This document shows positions 18,381 through 26,694 of a DNA stretch of 64,000 nt, piece after piece. The notes below the pieces were generated by a model, which was given only the letters and a program-made list of their open reading frames with translations, had not been told where the DNA came from and did not search any database. Both the position numbers and the translations under genes were made by a program. Numbering within the stretch: the stretch's first letter is position 1; each line of letters opens with the position of its first letter. The stretch comes from Nocardia miyunensis NBRC 108239 (GTDB lineage Bacteria > Actinomycetota > Actinomycetes > Mycobacteriales > Mycobacteriaceae): the NCBI RefSeq assembly GCF_001613065.1, contig NZ_BDBQ01000096.1:1-64000 (forward strand), written 5' to 3'.

Positions 18381-19570
18381 CCGAACCGCCTGCCCAGTTC
18401 GGCGAGAACCGAGTCCGTGTCGCGGCCGCTCGGAGGGGCGTCGCCGGTGACCTCCCGGCGGCTCGGCGTGATGATTTGCGCCTCGTCGATCGACTCGGTG
18501 ACGGACGCTGGATCGAGTGTCGCAGCGACGACCGAGGACATCGCGACGTCCCACAGGCGACCGGAGCCGTCGGCGGGCTCGGACATCGCCAAGACCGCCG
18601 CGGTGAGTCCGGTCAGCGGGTCCGCGATCGCGTCGCCCACGAACACGGGTGTGCCGTCGCCGGTGCGGGCGACGAGTCCCGCGCCCGCGGCGATGTCGTC
18701 GCCGAATCCGATCCGGTTCGAGCCCCGCCCGTGCGCGGTGATCGAGATCCAGGTACCTCCGGAATCGGCGAAACCCTGTGCGTCGAGCCCGAATCCGATG
18801 AGGGCGCGGGGGCGCGAGGCCTCGATCACGATATCCGCGGAGGCGACGAGATCGGCCAGCGCGCCGCGCTGCCCGGGATCGCCGGGGTCCAGGACGACCG
18901 ATTCGTGACCGGCGTGCAGCAGCCGATAGAAGCCGGGCTCGCCGCGGCGCGCGCCGTCGGGTCGGGTGGGCGTCTCCACCTTGATGACGCGCGCTCCCGC
19001 CAGACCGAGCAGATGCGCGCACAGGGGGCCCGCCCACAGCGCGCTGAAGTCGACCACCCGCAGGCCGTCCACCGGACGCGGGTGCAGCGGTTGCGGCGCG
19101 GCCGCGGGCGCCGGAGCGATGGGTGCCGCGGCCACTCCCAGTAGTTCCGCGCGCTCGGCCAGTTCGGCTCCGGAGTGTGTGCGGAGCCAGTCGGATACGT
19201 GCGGCCACGGATCGTCGTCGATATCGCGGCAGATCAGTGCGCCGAGCAGGACGGGATCGTCGGGTCGTGCGCAGCTGACCGCGGCCCAGCCGTCGGCGGT
19301 GGGCAGGAGGCGGCAGTGCCGGCCGGCCGACGTGGTTCCGCCGCGGCCGAACCCGGTGAAGGCGGCCCGTTCGGACAGTAACCGGGCCCCGTCCAGCCGG
19401 ACCCGGCCGCCGGTGGCAGCGGCGATCCGATCGGCATGGCGGCGGGCGACGGTCGCCGCTGATCCGGGAGGAATCAGCGGCGGGCCATCGGCGTATCCGG
19501 TGAGCGCCGGCACACCGCTCTCCGCCCAGTCGCGTACGCGATGCGATACTTCTCCCGAGGCGCCGGACAC
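18377..19570 (-). CDS. CoA-transferase family III protein with rearranged domain order
   Basis: The 397-aa protein contains the CaiB N-terminal signature, but at residues about 167-200 (GLRVVDFSALWAGPLCAHLL, then GARVIKVETP) rather than at the start. The first 160 residues hold pieces normally found in the C-terminal half of these enzymes: TADGWAAVSCARPDDPVLLGALI resembles the DGWIAIAV segment, and LGVAAAPIAP resembles the late AGVPAGPI segment. The order therefore looks circularly permuted or recombined. It overlaps the amidohydrolase start by 4 bases. The catalytic aspartate may be in GDAIADPLTGLTAA. It could be a true transferase or an inactive partner. Confidence 0.7.
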   Translation of the reverse strand: MSGASGEVSHRVRDWAESGVPALTGYADGPPLIPPGSAATVARRHADRIAAATGGRVRLDGARLLSERAAFTGFGRGGTTSAGRHCRLLPTADGWAAVSCARPDDPVLLGALICRDIDDDPWPHVSDWLRTHSGAELAERAELLGVAAAPIAPAPAAAPQPLHPRPVDGLRVVDFSALWAGPLCAHLLGLAGARVIKVETPTRPDGARRGEPGFYRLLHAGHESVVLDPGDPGQRGALADLVASADIVIEASRPRALIGFGLDAQGFADSGGTWISITAHGRGSNRIGFGDDIAAGAGLVARTGDGTPVFVGDAIADPLTGLTAAVLAMSEPADGSGRLWDVAMSSVVAATLDPASVTESIDEAQIITPSRREVTGDAPPSGRDTDSVLAELGRRFG

Positions 19571-19627
19571 GCGGTCGATCCTACCGGGAGCTAATAATCA
19601 TATGCAGGGATCGAAGGGGGATGCCGG

Positions 19628-20419
19628 TCAGAAGGCGCTGCGGCCACCGTCGACGGTGTAGATGCCACCGGTGACCCAGTCGGCCTCGTCACTGGCCAGG
19701 AACAGCGCGATCGAGGCCAGATCCTCGGGGGTGCCCAGGCGGCGCAGCGGGAAACGGGCGGCGGCATCGGCGTCGAGCGCGGCCTGGTCCGCATCCGGTG
19801 CGGCGGCGCCCCGGTCGACGCGCGATTGATACACCAGCGGGGTCGGAATGGTCCCGGGGCAGATCGCATTGACGCGCACGTTGTCCGGCCCGTACGTGAC
19901 CGCCATCTGCTTGGTCATCGCGATGACGCCGCCCTTGGCCGCGGCGTAGGGAAAGATCCCGGGCAGTCCGATCAGGCCGCCCATGCTGGCCTGGTTGATG
20001 ATCGATCCCGTTCGGCGTTCGATCAGGTGGGGGAGTGCGTACTTCGAGGTGAGCCAGACCCCTTTGAGGTTGACCGCGATGACCCTGTCCCATTCCTCCT
20101 CGGTGGTGTCGGCCGCGTTGCCGGCGCCGTTGATGCCGGCGTTCGCGAAGACGACGTCGAGTTGGCCGAACTCGGCGAGGACTTCGGCGATCATCCGCCG
20201 CGCGTCGGCGTCGGAGGTGATGTTCGCGGTGACGGGCAGTGCGCGTCCGCCGGCCGCGACCATCGTCTCGGCGGCCGATGTGGCCGCGGCGGTGTCGAGG
20301 TCGACGATGGCGACGGCCGCGCCCTCGGCCGCGAAGCGGACCGCCGAGGCCAGGCCCAGGCCCGAACCCGCACCGGTGATCAGTGCGACCTTGCCGGTCA
20401 AACGTCCATTCGTGCTCAT
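19628..20419 (-). CDS. Short-chain dehydrogenase/reductase
   Basis: The 263-aa classical SDR has TGAGSGLG near residue 14, an aspartate after beta-2 (AIVDLD) favouring NAD, ANAGINGAG near 93, the catalytic serine in INQASMGGLIG and YAAAK. The end DWVTGGIYTVDGG is standard. The ATG at 20,419 follows GAGGTAG with 7 bases spacing. It is divergent from the thiolase block at 20,760 and probably shares its promoter region. Confidence 0.85.
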   Translation of the reverse strand: MSTNGRLTGKVALITGAGSGLGLASAVRFAAEGAAVAIVDLDTAAATSAAETMVAAGGRALPVTANITSDADARRMIAEVLAEFGQLDVVFANAGINGAGNAADTTEEEWDRVIAVNLKGVWLTSKYALPHLIERRTGSIINQASMGGLIGLPGIFPYAAAKGGVIAMTKQMAVTYGPDNVRVNAICPGTIPTPLVYQSRVDRGAAAPDADQAALDADAAARFPLRRLGTPEDLASIALFLASDEADWVTGGIYTVDGGRSAF

Positions 20420-20607
20420 TGCGCTACCTCTCGAAGCTGTGGATTCAGGCGAACCGGGCGGTGAATCTCCAGGCCGGAACCGATCTCCCGGCGTCAATGT
20501 CTCTGTAAATGTTTATCATGATTGACATTTTCTTTCACCTGGCTGACGATGGCCGTGAACATCCTTGTCGGGCTCGGCGAGCCCGCGGTACGACGAAAGC
20601 GTGGGGC

Positions 20608-20763
20608 GTGAGCTATTACCTGAACGATGAACAGACTCTCCCGGCCATGACAGCGCCGAACGCCTCGGGGCGGGCGATGCAGATCGCCCTCGACGCGGTG
20701 CGTAGCCACGGCGGATACGTGATCGCCAAGCCCGTGCCTCGCGAAGGGCTGTGGCCGCGATGA
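20608..20763 (+). CDS. Possible small protein coupled to thiolase (51 aa)
   Basis: The frame running into the thiolase start ends with TGA overlapping the thiolase ATG (20,760-20,763, ATGA). From the GTG at 20,608 it encodes 51 aa (start VSYYLNDEQTL); an ATG at 20,647 would give 38 aa. No family is recognised and no clear ribosome-binding site is seen. The exact ATGA overlap suggests translational coupling or a leader peptide, but it may be chance. Confidence 0.3.
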   Translation: MSYYLNDEQTLPAMTAPNASGRAMQIALDAVRSHGGYVIAKPVPREGLWPR

Positions 20764-21971
20764 CCGTATCGAGACGCGCGGCATTGGTAGCTCCGGTCCG
20801 CACCGCGGTCGGGCGCTTCGGTGGCGCGCTGAAGGATGTCCCGGCGGTGACGCTGGCGAAAACTGTGCTCGCCGAGACGATCTCGCGCTCGGGAATCGAT
20901 CCCGAACGGATCGAGGATGTCGCTATGGGGCAGTCGTACGCGAATTCGGAGGCGCCCTGCATCGGCCGGTGGGCCGCCCTGGACGCGGGCCTGCCGGTTT
21001 CGGTGGCCGGATTGCAGACCGACCGCCGCTGCGGAACCGGACTGCAGGCGGTGGTGACGGCCGCGATGATGGTGCAGACCTGCGCCGCCGACGTCGTGGT
21101 CGCGGGCGGCGTGGAATCGATGAGCAATATCGAGCACTACACGACCGGGGCTCGCTGGGGTACTCGAGCCGGTGGCCTGGAACTGTTCGACCGACTCGAG
21201 CGTGGTCGGGAGCGGTCGCAACCGGAATGGCGATTCGGACCGATCAGCGGAATGATCGAAACCGCCGAGAACGTCGCTGCCCGTTACGAGATCACTCGCG
21301 CGGAGTCCGACATCCTCGCCGCGGAAAGTCACCGCCGCGCCCACGAGGCGTGGGAGGCCGGGCGATTCGATGCCGAGGTCGTTCCCGTCGAGGTCACCGA
21401 CCGCAAGGGTAACGTGACGATTTTCGCTCGCGACGAGGGGATCCGGCCGGATACCACCCCCGAATCCCTCGCGAAACTGCGTGCCGTCACACCCGGCGGG
21501 GTGGTGACCGCGGGCAATGCGAGCCAGCAGAACGATGCCGCGGCGGCGGTGCTGGTCGTGGCCGAGGATCGCCTGGACGAGCTGGGCCTCGAGCCGATCG
21601 GTTTTCTCGACGGCTGGACCGCCGCTGGATGCGATCCGGCGCTGATGGGTCTGGGTCCGGTAGCGGCGGTGCGGAAACTGTTCGCGCGCACCGGATTCGG
21701 CTTCGACGACTTCGATCTGGTCGAGCTCAACGAGGCGTTCGCCTGCCAGGTGCTCGGCGTCCTGCGCGGCTGGGGCTGGGACGACCGGGATCGGCTGAAC
21801 GTCAACGGTTCCGGAATCTCGCTCGGCCACCCGATCGGCGCCACCGGTGTGCGCATGCTGACCACGGCGCTGTACGAGTTGCGGCGTCGCGGCGGCACTC
21901 GCGCGCTGCTGACGATGTGCATCGGCGGCGGACAGGGCATGGCGGCCTCGATCACCTCCGCTCATGCCTGA
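20760..21971 (+). CDS. Thiolase (acetyl-CoA C-acyltransferase)
   Basis: The 403-aa protein has a nucleophilic cysteine in QTDRRCGTGLQA near residue 88, ELNEAFACQVLGV near 325, the His motif SGISLGHPIGATGVRM near 355 and the late cysteine in LTMCIGGGQGMA. All catalytic residues of a degradative thiolase are present. The stop lies inside the next SDR gene (8-base overlap), showing tight coupling. It is the second thiolase in the island; together with the first it could handle chain-shortening of different intermediates. Confidence 0.9.
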   Translation: MTVSRRAALVAPVRTAVGRFGGALKDVPAVTLAKTVLAETISRSGIDPERIEDVAMGQSYANSEAPCIGRWAALDAGLPVSVAGLQTDRRCGTGLQAVVTAAMMVQTCAADVVVAGGVESMSNIEHYTTGARWGTRAGGLELFDRLERGRERSQPEWRFGPISGMIETAENVAARYEITRAESDILAAESHRRAHEAWEAGRFDAEVVPVEVTDRKGNVTIFARDEGIRPDTTPESLAKLRAVTPGGVVTAGNASQQNDAAAAVLVVAEDRLDELGLEPIGFLDGWTAAGCDPALMGLGPVAAVRKLFARTGFGFDDFDLVELNEAFACQVLGVLRGWGWDDRDRLNVNGSGISLGHPIGATGVRMLTTALYELRRRGGTRALLTMCIGGGQGMAASITSAHA

Positions 21972-22740
21972 CCGGGTCGCGATCGTCACCGGCGGCGCGA
22001 GCGGGATCGGCGCGGCGTGCGCCGAGCGGCTCGCCGCGGACGGATTCCGTGTGCTGGTCGCGGATGTGCAGGCCGAGCCCGGGGGTGCGCTGGCCGCGCG
22101 CCTGGGCGGCGAGTTCGTGCACACCGACGTGACCCGCGAGGACGATATCGAGGCGCTGGTGGACCGTGCCGGACCGCTCGAGGTGTTCTTCGCCAACGCC
22201 GGTGTGTTCGGCGCGCTGGGCCCGATCGAGCGGACCGACACCGCCGAGGCCGAGTGGACGATCGCGGTCAATCTGCGCGGGACACTGCTGTGCCTGAAAC
22301 ACGCTGTGCGCGTGATGCGTCCGCGCGGGCGCGGGTCGATCATCGTCACGGCCAGCCCGGGCGGGGTCGTCGGCGGCGTGGGCCCGCACGTGTACAGCGC
22401 GACCAAGGCCGGCGTCGCCGGGCTCGTGCGATCGGTCGCCGCCGAGGTGCGCGACTACGGCATCCGGGTCAATTCCGTTGTGCCCGGGGCGATCGTCTCA
22501 CCGATGACCGCCGCCGTACTCGCCGGGGATCCCGCCGATCTCGGCGCGGCGGCGCGGGCGATGGCGCCCAGCCCGCTGGTGGGGCGTCCGGGTGTCCCCG
22601 GGGACGTGGCCGGGGCGGTCTCGTTCCTGGCCGGCCAGGATTCCGGATTCGTCACCGGCACAGAGCTTTTCGTCGACGCGGGGTACACCCACGCCCCGGG
22701 CCCGGCGAGCTTCGCCAAGGGCGGGTTCGCCGGGCACTGA
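21964..22740 (+). CDS. Short-chain dehydrogenase/reductase
   Basis: The 258-aa SDR has TGGASGIG near residue 9, aspartate after beta-2 (LVADVQ; NAD-type), ANAGVFG near 79, the catalytic serine in IIVTASPGG and YSATK. It overlaps the thiolase gene by 8 bases. It probably makes the 3-keto substrate cleaved by that thiolase. The C-terminus (FVDAGYTHAPGPASFAKGG) is slightly longer than usual. Confidence 0.85.
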   Translation: MPDRVAIVTGGASGIGAACAERLAADGFRVLVADVQAEPGGALAARLGGEFVHTDVTREDDIEALVDRAGPLEVFFANAGVFGALGPIERTDTAEAEWTIAVNLRGTLLCLKHAVRVMRPRGRGSIIVTASPGGVVGGVGPHVYSATKAGVAGLVRSVAAEVRDYGIRVNSVVPGAIVSPMTAAVLAGDPADLGAAARAMAPSPLVGRPGVPGDVAGAVSFLAGQDSGFVTGTELFVDAGYTHAPGPASFAKGGFAGH

Positions 22741-22751
22741 GGGCGCCGGAC

Positions 22752-23948
22752 TCAGCGGTCCCGGCTGAACACGAACGCGGTCGATTTCGACAGGCCGTTG
22801 GAGACGGTGACCAGGGCGCGCGCCGCGCCGGGTACCTGGCGTTCCCCGCCCCGGCCCGTCACCTGCAGAACCGCCTCGGCGAGGTGCGTCATACCGTGCA
22901 GGCGACCTTCGCCGAGCGCGCCGCCGCCCGTGTTGACCGGGAGCTTGCCGGTCAGCGCGGTGTGGCCGTCGCGCGCGAACGGCACCGCCTCACCGGGGCC
23001 CACCAGGCCCATGCCCTCGAGCCAGGTGAACACGAAAACGCTGAATCCGTCGTACAACTGGGCGTTGTCGATATCGGCAGGGCCGAGTCCGCTTGTGCGC
23101 CACAGTGTTCGCGCGATCTGCGCGGAGCCCTCGACGAGGTCCTCGAGCGTCATCACCGCACCGGTGGGCGCGGTATGGGTTCCGGCGGCGAATCCGGTGA
23201 GCAGCGCCGGTGGCTGCCGCAGATCCCGGGCCCGCTCCGCCGAGGTGAGCAGGAGCGCCACCGCGCCGTCGACCGGGATGTCGCAGTCCAGGATGGACAT
23301 CGGGTCGGCGATCATGCGGGCGTTCGAATAGTCCGATGCGGACAGCGGCTGCCCGCGCCAGTACGCGTTCGGGTTCTTCTGGGCGTTGTCCCGGTTGGCC
23401 ACGATGAAGGGGCTCAGATCCGCTCGGGTGAGCCCGTTCAGATCGAGGTATCGGCGCAGCACGGTCGCCGCCCAGGCCGGCGGCATACTGAAGCCGAAGG
23501 GCGCCTGGAATTGGTCGGGCCCCGCGGCGATCGCGCTGTCGTAGTTGATGTACCGGCCCTTGGGCACGTGCAGCGAACGGTAGACCAGCGCGTGTGTGCA
23601 GACCCCGGAGTGGATCGCCATCGCCGCGTCCATCAGGCTCTGCGTCACCATGGCGTTGGTGGATCCGGTCCAGGTGATCTGCGGCCGGATGCCGAGCAAC
23701 TCCGGAAGGTGGTACGGCGTGAGCACATCGATCCCCTCGCCGGTGCCCTTCATCCCGCCGTAGCGCGGCATCGACGGGGACGTGGCGACTCCGTCCACGT
23801 CCGCGCGGGTGAGGCCCGCGTCGCTGAGCGCACGGTCGCACGCCTCTACGGTCAGAGCCGCCAGCGTGCGCGGCAGTCGCCGCCCGAGCTCGCTGTATCC
23901 GACACCCGCGACGGCGACCTTGTCCCGCAGTTCCCACATCTTCTTCAC
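22752..23948 (-). CDS. Ltp/SCP-x thiolase-like protein lacking the nucleophilic Cys (retro-aldolase candidate)
   Basis: The 398-aa protein (GTG start overlapping the upstream stop by 4 bases; ATG at 23,939 is an alternative) has the SCP2-thiolase layout: VAVAGVGYSELGRR at the start, a YDGFSVFVFTWLEGMGL segment near 305, and NTGGGALGEGRLHGMTH near 345. Where thiolases have the nucleophilic Cys, this protein reads ITWTGSTNAM. The same loss is known in Ltp2-type enzymes, which are aldolases that work with a DUF35 partner in steroid side-chain removal. The adjacent DUF35 gene fits this. Its likely role is C-C bond cleavage of a beta-hydroxyacyl-CoA. Confidence 0.78.
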   Translation of the reverse strand: MKKMWELRDKVAVAGVGYSELGRRLPRTLAALTVEACDRALSDAGLTRADVDGVATSPSMPRYGGMKGTGEGIDVLTPYHLPELLGIRPQITWTGSTNAMVTQSLMDAAMAIHSGVCTHALVYRSLHVPKGRYINYDSAIAAGPDQFQAPFGFSMPPAWAATVLRRYLDLNGLTRADLSPFIVANRDNAQKNPNAYWRGQPLSASDYSNARMIADPMSILDCDIPVDGAVALLLTSAERARDLRQPPALLTGFAAGTHTAPTGAVMTLEDLVEGSAQIARTLWRTSGLGPADIDNAQLYDGFSVFVFTWLEGMGLVGPGEAVPFARDGHTALTGKLPVNTGGGALGEGRLHGMTHLAEAVLQVTGRGGERQVPGAARALVTVSNGLSKSTAFVFSRDR

Positions 23949-24364
23949 ACTTCCGCCAACCGGAACTGCGGAAGTACACAGTCCTCGGAGATCTCTTCGA
24001 ATTCCACCGTGACCGCGGCGCCGATCCGCACGTCGGCCCCGGTGGCGCCGAGCAGGTTGGCCACCATCAGCAGTCCGGGCTGCTCCACGAGTTCCACAAC
24101 GACGACAACGAGCGGCACCAACTCGGCGAATCCGGGGCCGGGAGCATCGTCCAGCACGGTGTAGCTGTACACGGTGCCGCGGCCGGAGACCGGCTCGTAG
24201 CTCAGGTTCTCGCTCCCGCACGAGGGACAGGTGAGGCTGGGCGCGTGGTTGAAACGCGAACAGGCGCCGCACCGTTGGATGCGGAGCGTGCGCGCGCGGA
24301 CGCTGTCCCAGAAGCCTTCGGTCACGTCGTCGGGAAAGGGGACCGGCCGGGTCGTCGAGGTCAT
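23945..24364 (-). CDS. DUF35 OB-fold / zinc-ribbon protein, partner of Ltp-like enzyme
   Basis: The 139-aa protein has a rubredoxin-like zinc ribbon at about 33-52 (QRCGACSRF, then CPSCGS) and a C-terminal OB-fold (GRGTVYSYTVLDDAPG onward), the standard DUF35 arrangement. Such proteins bind acyl-CoA and activate Ltp-type thiolase-like aldolases, as ChsH2 does for Ltp2. The stop overlaps the start of the Ltp-like gene by 4 bases, so the two are made together. The GntR gene lies 1 base upstream on the template path. Confidence 0.85.
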   Translation of the reverse strand: MTSTTRPVPFPDDVTEGFWDSVRARTLRIQRCGACSRFNHAPSLTCPSCGSENLSYEPVSGRGTVYSYTVLDDAPGPGFAELVPLVVVVVELVEQPGLLMVANLLGATGADVRIGAAVTVEFEEISEDCVLPQFRLAEV

Positions 24365-24365
24365 C

Positions 24366-25097
24366 TCACATCTTCCACATCACGGGCGCCGCAAGCACTT
24401 TGGCGTAGTGCTTTTGGGTGTAGGCGGCCAGTGCCTGCATCTGCGTGGCCATCAGTTCCTCGGCGCGGTCGGCATCGTGTTCGGCGATCGCGGTGGCGAT
24501 CTGGGACTGGATGTCGATGGTCAGCCGCCGCTGCCTGGGCGGGTACTCCACGCCGACCGCGGCCCCGTCGAGAATGTCGAACAGCGCGTTGAACAGCGCC
24601 GCGAAGATGAGGTTGCCGGAACCTTCCGCGACGGTCGTGTGGAAGCGCCGCGTCTGTCGCAGGAACCCCGCGTGGTCGTCGAGGTTCTGCCGTTCGAGCT
24701 CGACGATCTCGAACAGTTTCGCGGCGTCTTCCTCGCTCATCCGCTGGGCGGCGAGCCGGGCCATGTGGGGTTCCAGCGCGGCGCGGGTCTCGATCACCGT
24801 CTGGAACGGCGCCTGCTGGAACTGCAACAGCAAGCTGAGTGACGTGGCCAGCGCGGAACTGTCCGGCTGCTGCACGATCGGGCCGCCGCTGGGGCCGGGC
24901 TTGAGCGTGATAACGCCCTGTAATTCGAGGAACCGCAACGACTCTCGCAGCGTGCCACGCCCGACGTCGTAATCCTCGAGCATCGCCTTCTCGGGGGGCA
25001 GTCGATCACCGACCTGATTTCCGCGGCGGTTGATGTCCTCTACTATGCGCTGTGCCACGAGCAGCGCGGTCTTCTTCGGTCGTTCCAATGCGGTCAT
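24366..25097 (-). CDS. GntR-family regulator, FadR/FCD subfamily
   Basis: The 243-aa protein has an N-terminal winged helix-turn-helix (GDRLPPEKAMLEDYDVGRGT, then LRESLRFLELQGVI at about 40-70) and a C-terminal FCD domain with metal/ligand residues (RRFHTTVAEGSGN near 155). FCD regulators usually bind an acid or acyl-CoA. The ATG at 25,097 follows GGGGAGA by 7 bases. It is the only intact non-TetR one-component regulator in the catabolic island and the first gene of a leftward operon with the DUF35/Ltp pair, so local control and autoregulation are likely. Confidence 0.88.
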   Translation of the reverse strand: MTALERPKKTALLVAQRIVEDINRRGNQVGDRLPPEKAMLEDYDVGRGTLRESLRFLELQGVITLKPGPSGGPIVQQPDSSALATSLSLLLQFQQAPFQTVIETRAALEPHMARLAAQRMSEEDAAKLFEIVELERQNLDDHAGFLRQTRRFHTTVAEGSGNLIFAALFNALFDILDGAAVGVEYPPRQRRLTIDIQSQIATAIAEHDADRAEELMATQMQALAAYTQKHYAKVLAAPVMWKM

Positions 25098-25140
25098 GTC
25101 CGGTCTCCCCTGTGTGGCTCTTGTGCTTGTAGCTCCCACA

Positions 25141-25170
25141 CCCTACATTCAATGCTATTCATGTGTATAG
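25141..25170. promoter_or_regulatory. Operator-like sequence upstream of the GntR gene
   Basis: CCCTACATTCAATGC is followed by CTATTCATGTGTATAG, in the divergent region between the GntR gene and the SDR at 25,226. The first element resembles CCCTACACATTCATGC found at 27,918-27,933 in another promoter of the island. It is a candidate autoregulatory site. Confidence 0.4.
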
Positions 25171-25225
25171 ATTGCCGTGAATCGGCGGCGTGTCAAGCGC
25201 TGCGATCGAACCTCCCGACGCTCGG

Positions 25226-26050
25226 ATGAAGGTAGGAAATTTGCTGGGCGACAAGAGAGTCCTCGTGACCGGGGCGGCGCGGGGGATGGGCCGCGAACTC
25301 GCCGTCGAGGCGGCACGGCAGGGCGCCGCCCGAATCGGCATCACCGATATCGACGCCGCGGAGCTGGATGTGACCGCGTCGCTGGTCGCCGAATCGGGTG
25401 CACAGGTGCGGCAGCTGCGGGCGGATCTGCGTTCCACCACCGATATTCGAGAGATGGTCGAGGAGTTCGCCGGCTGGGCGGGCGGCCTGGACACGCTGTT
25501 CAACAACGCGGGTGTGCTCGATCACATGTTCACCGACCCGGATCGAACCGGCGTGGAAACGCTCGCGGAAGAGGTCTGGGACACGGTGATGGACATCAAT
25601 CTCAAGGCGGTGTGGTCGGCGATCAAGTTCGCGGCTCCGCATCTGCGCGCCTCCGAGCGAGGGCCGTCGGTGGTCAACGCCGCGTCGGTCGCGGGCCTGG
25701 CCGGTACGCATATGCCGGCCTACGGGGTGTCCAAGTCCGCGGTGATCCAGTTGACCCGGGTGGCGGCGGTGAACCTGGCGCCACACGTCCGGGTGAACTG
25801 CTACTGCCCGGGGTCGATCCGCACGCCGATGAGCGAGGCGCATCTGGCCGCCGGGACGGACAAGCTCGCGCGGGCGCGATCGATGTACGGGACGCACCTC
25901 ATTCCCCGGCTCGGCCTGCCGGTGGAAGTGGCGCGCACGGCATGTTTCCTGGCCAGCGACGAGGCATCGTTCCTCACCGGCGTCGCGCTCCCGGTCGACG
26001 GCGGGACGATGGCCTGGCGCGGCGTGCACGACTCGGTGGCGATCGACTAG
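25226..26050 (+). CDS. Short-chain dehydrogenase/reductase
   Basis: The 274-aa SDR has TGAARGMG near residue 15, an aspartate after beta-2 (GITDID; NAD-type), NNAGVLDHM near 95, the catalytic serine in VNAASVAGLAG and YGVSK. The start is uncertain: ATG 25,226 is used, but TTG 25,241 has a better ribosome-binding site (AGGA, about 5 bases), and a GTG at 25,190 is possible. It is divergent from the GntR gene and followed 15 bases later by a SnoaL-like gene. Confidence 0.82.
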   Translation: MKVGNLLGDKRVLVTGAARGMGRELAVEAARQGAARIGITDIDAAELDVTASLVAESGAQVRQLRADLRSTTDIREMVEEFAGWAGGLDTLFNNAGVLDHMFTDPDRTGVETLAEEVWDTVMDINLKAVWSAIKFAAPHLRASERGPSVVNAASVAGLAGTHMPAYGVSKSAVIQLTRVAAVNLAPHVRVNCYCPGSIRTPMSEAHLAAGTDKLARARSMYGTHLIPRLGLPVEVARTACFLASDEASFLTGVALPVDGGTMAWRGVHDSVAID

Positions 26051-26065
26051 GCCGGAAGGACCGTC

Positions 26066-26524
26066 ATGAGCGACGATGAACTGGCCGAACTGCGCGAGCG
26101 GGTGCGTCGGCTGGAAGCGGCCGAGATCGCGCGCGATCACCTGTACGCCTATGCGCGAATCCTGGACGATCCGCGGCCCGATACGGTGACCGCGCTGTTC
26201 GCGCCCGATGCCGTGCTCACCACGCCGTCACGAAAGGTGAAGGGCCGTGCGGAGATTCGGGAATTCTTCGGATGGGCGTTCCGCGCCGATCCGTCGATCA
26301 AACGGCATTTCGTCGCCGATGCGCGCACGTCGTGGCTCGGTGATTCCCGGGTGCGCGTGCGGGCCCAGGTCCTGTTCACCAGGCGTGGCGCCGGACGTTC
26401 GGTGATCGGCTGGGGCAGTTACGACGACATCGTCGACGTCAGCGGTCCCCGGCCGCTTTTCACGGAGAAGAACATGGCGGTCGAGGTGAGTACCGATCTG
26501 GCCACCGGCTGGGCGTACGAGTAG
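26066..26524 (+). CDS. SnoaL-like / NTF2-fold protein
   Basis: The 152-aa protein is predicted as an alpha+beta cone: an N-terminal helix (DDELAELRERVRRLEAAEIA), then LYAYARILDDPRPDTVTALFAPDAVL and the barrel strands. These small proteins act as dehydratases, isomerases or hydrolases on polar ring compounds. GGAAGGA precedes the start. It pairs with the upstream SDR. Active-site residues cannot be assigned with certainty. Confidence 0.7.
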   Translation: MSDDELAELRERVRRLEAAEIARDHLYAYARILDDPRPDTVTALFAPDAVLTTPSRKVKGRAEIREFFGWAFRADPSIKRHFVADARTSWLGDSRVRVRAQVLFTRRGAGRSVIGWGSYDDIVDVSGPRPLFTEKNMAVEVSTDLATGWAYE

Positions 26525-26545
26525 CCGCCACGGTGCGTTGCGGTG

Positions 26546-26694
26546 TCACGCGATGCGGCTCCACCACTCGGTGGCCTCGGCAGGGTCCGTGGCGACCGGC
26601 CGGTGGCTGGTCGATGTGTAGTAGCTGAAGTCGACGGGCGCGGGGCCGGTGATCGCCGCCGAAGTGACGCGACCTCGGCCCCGCGCCGCCCGGT
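26546..26694 (-). other. Coding-like tail after the CoA-transferase, no start codon
   Basis: Downstream of the leftward CoA-transferase, a different frame reads about 50 codons with high third-position GC and protein-like content (VDFSYYTSTSHRPVATDPAE, ending EWWSRIA) before a stop at 26,546. No ATG, GTG or TTG is placed to start it. It may be the 3' end of a truncated gene or a small protein using an unusual start. Confidence 0.3.
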
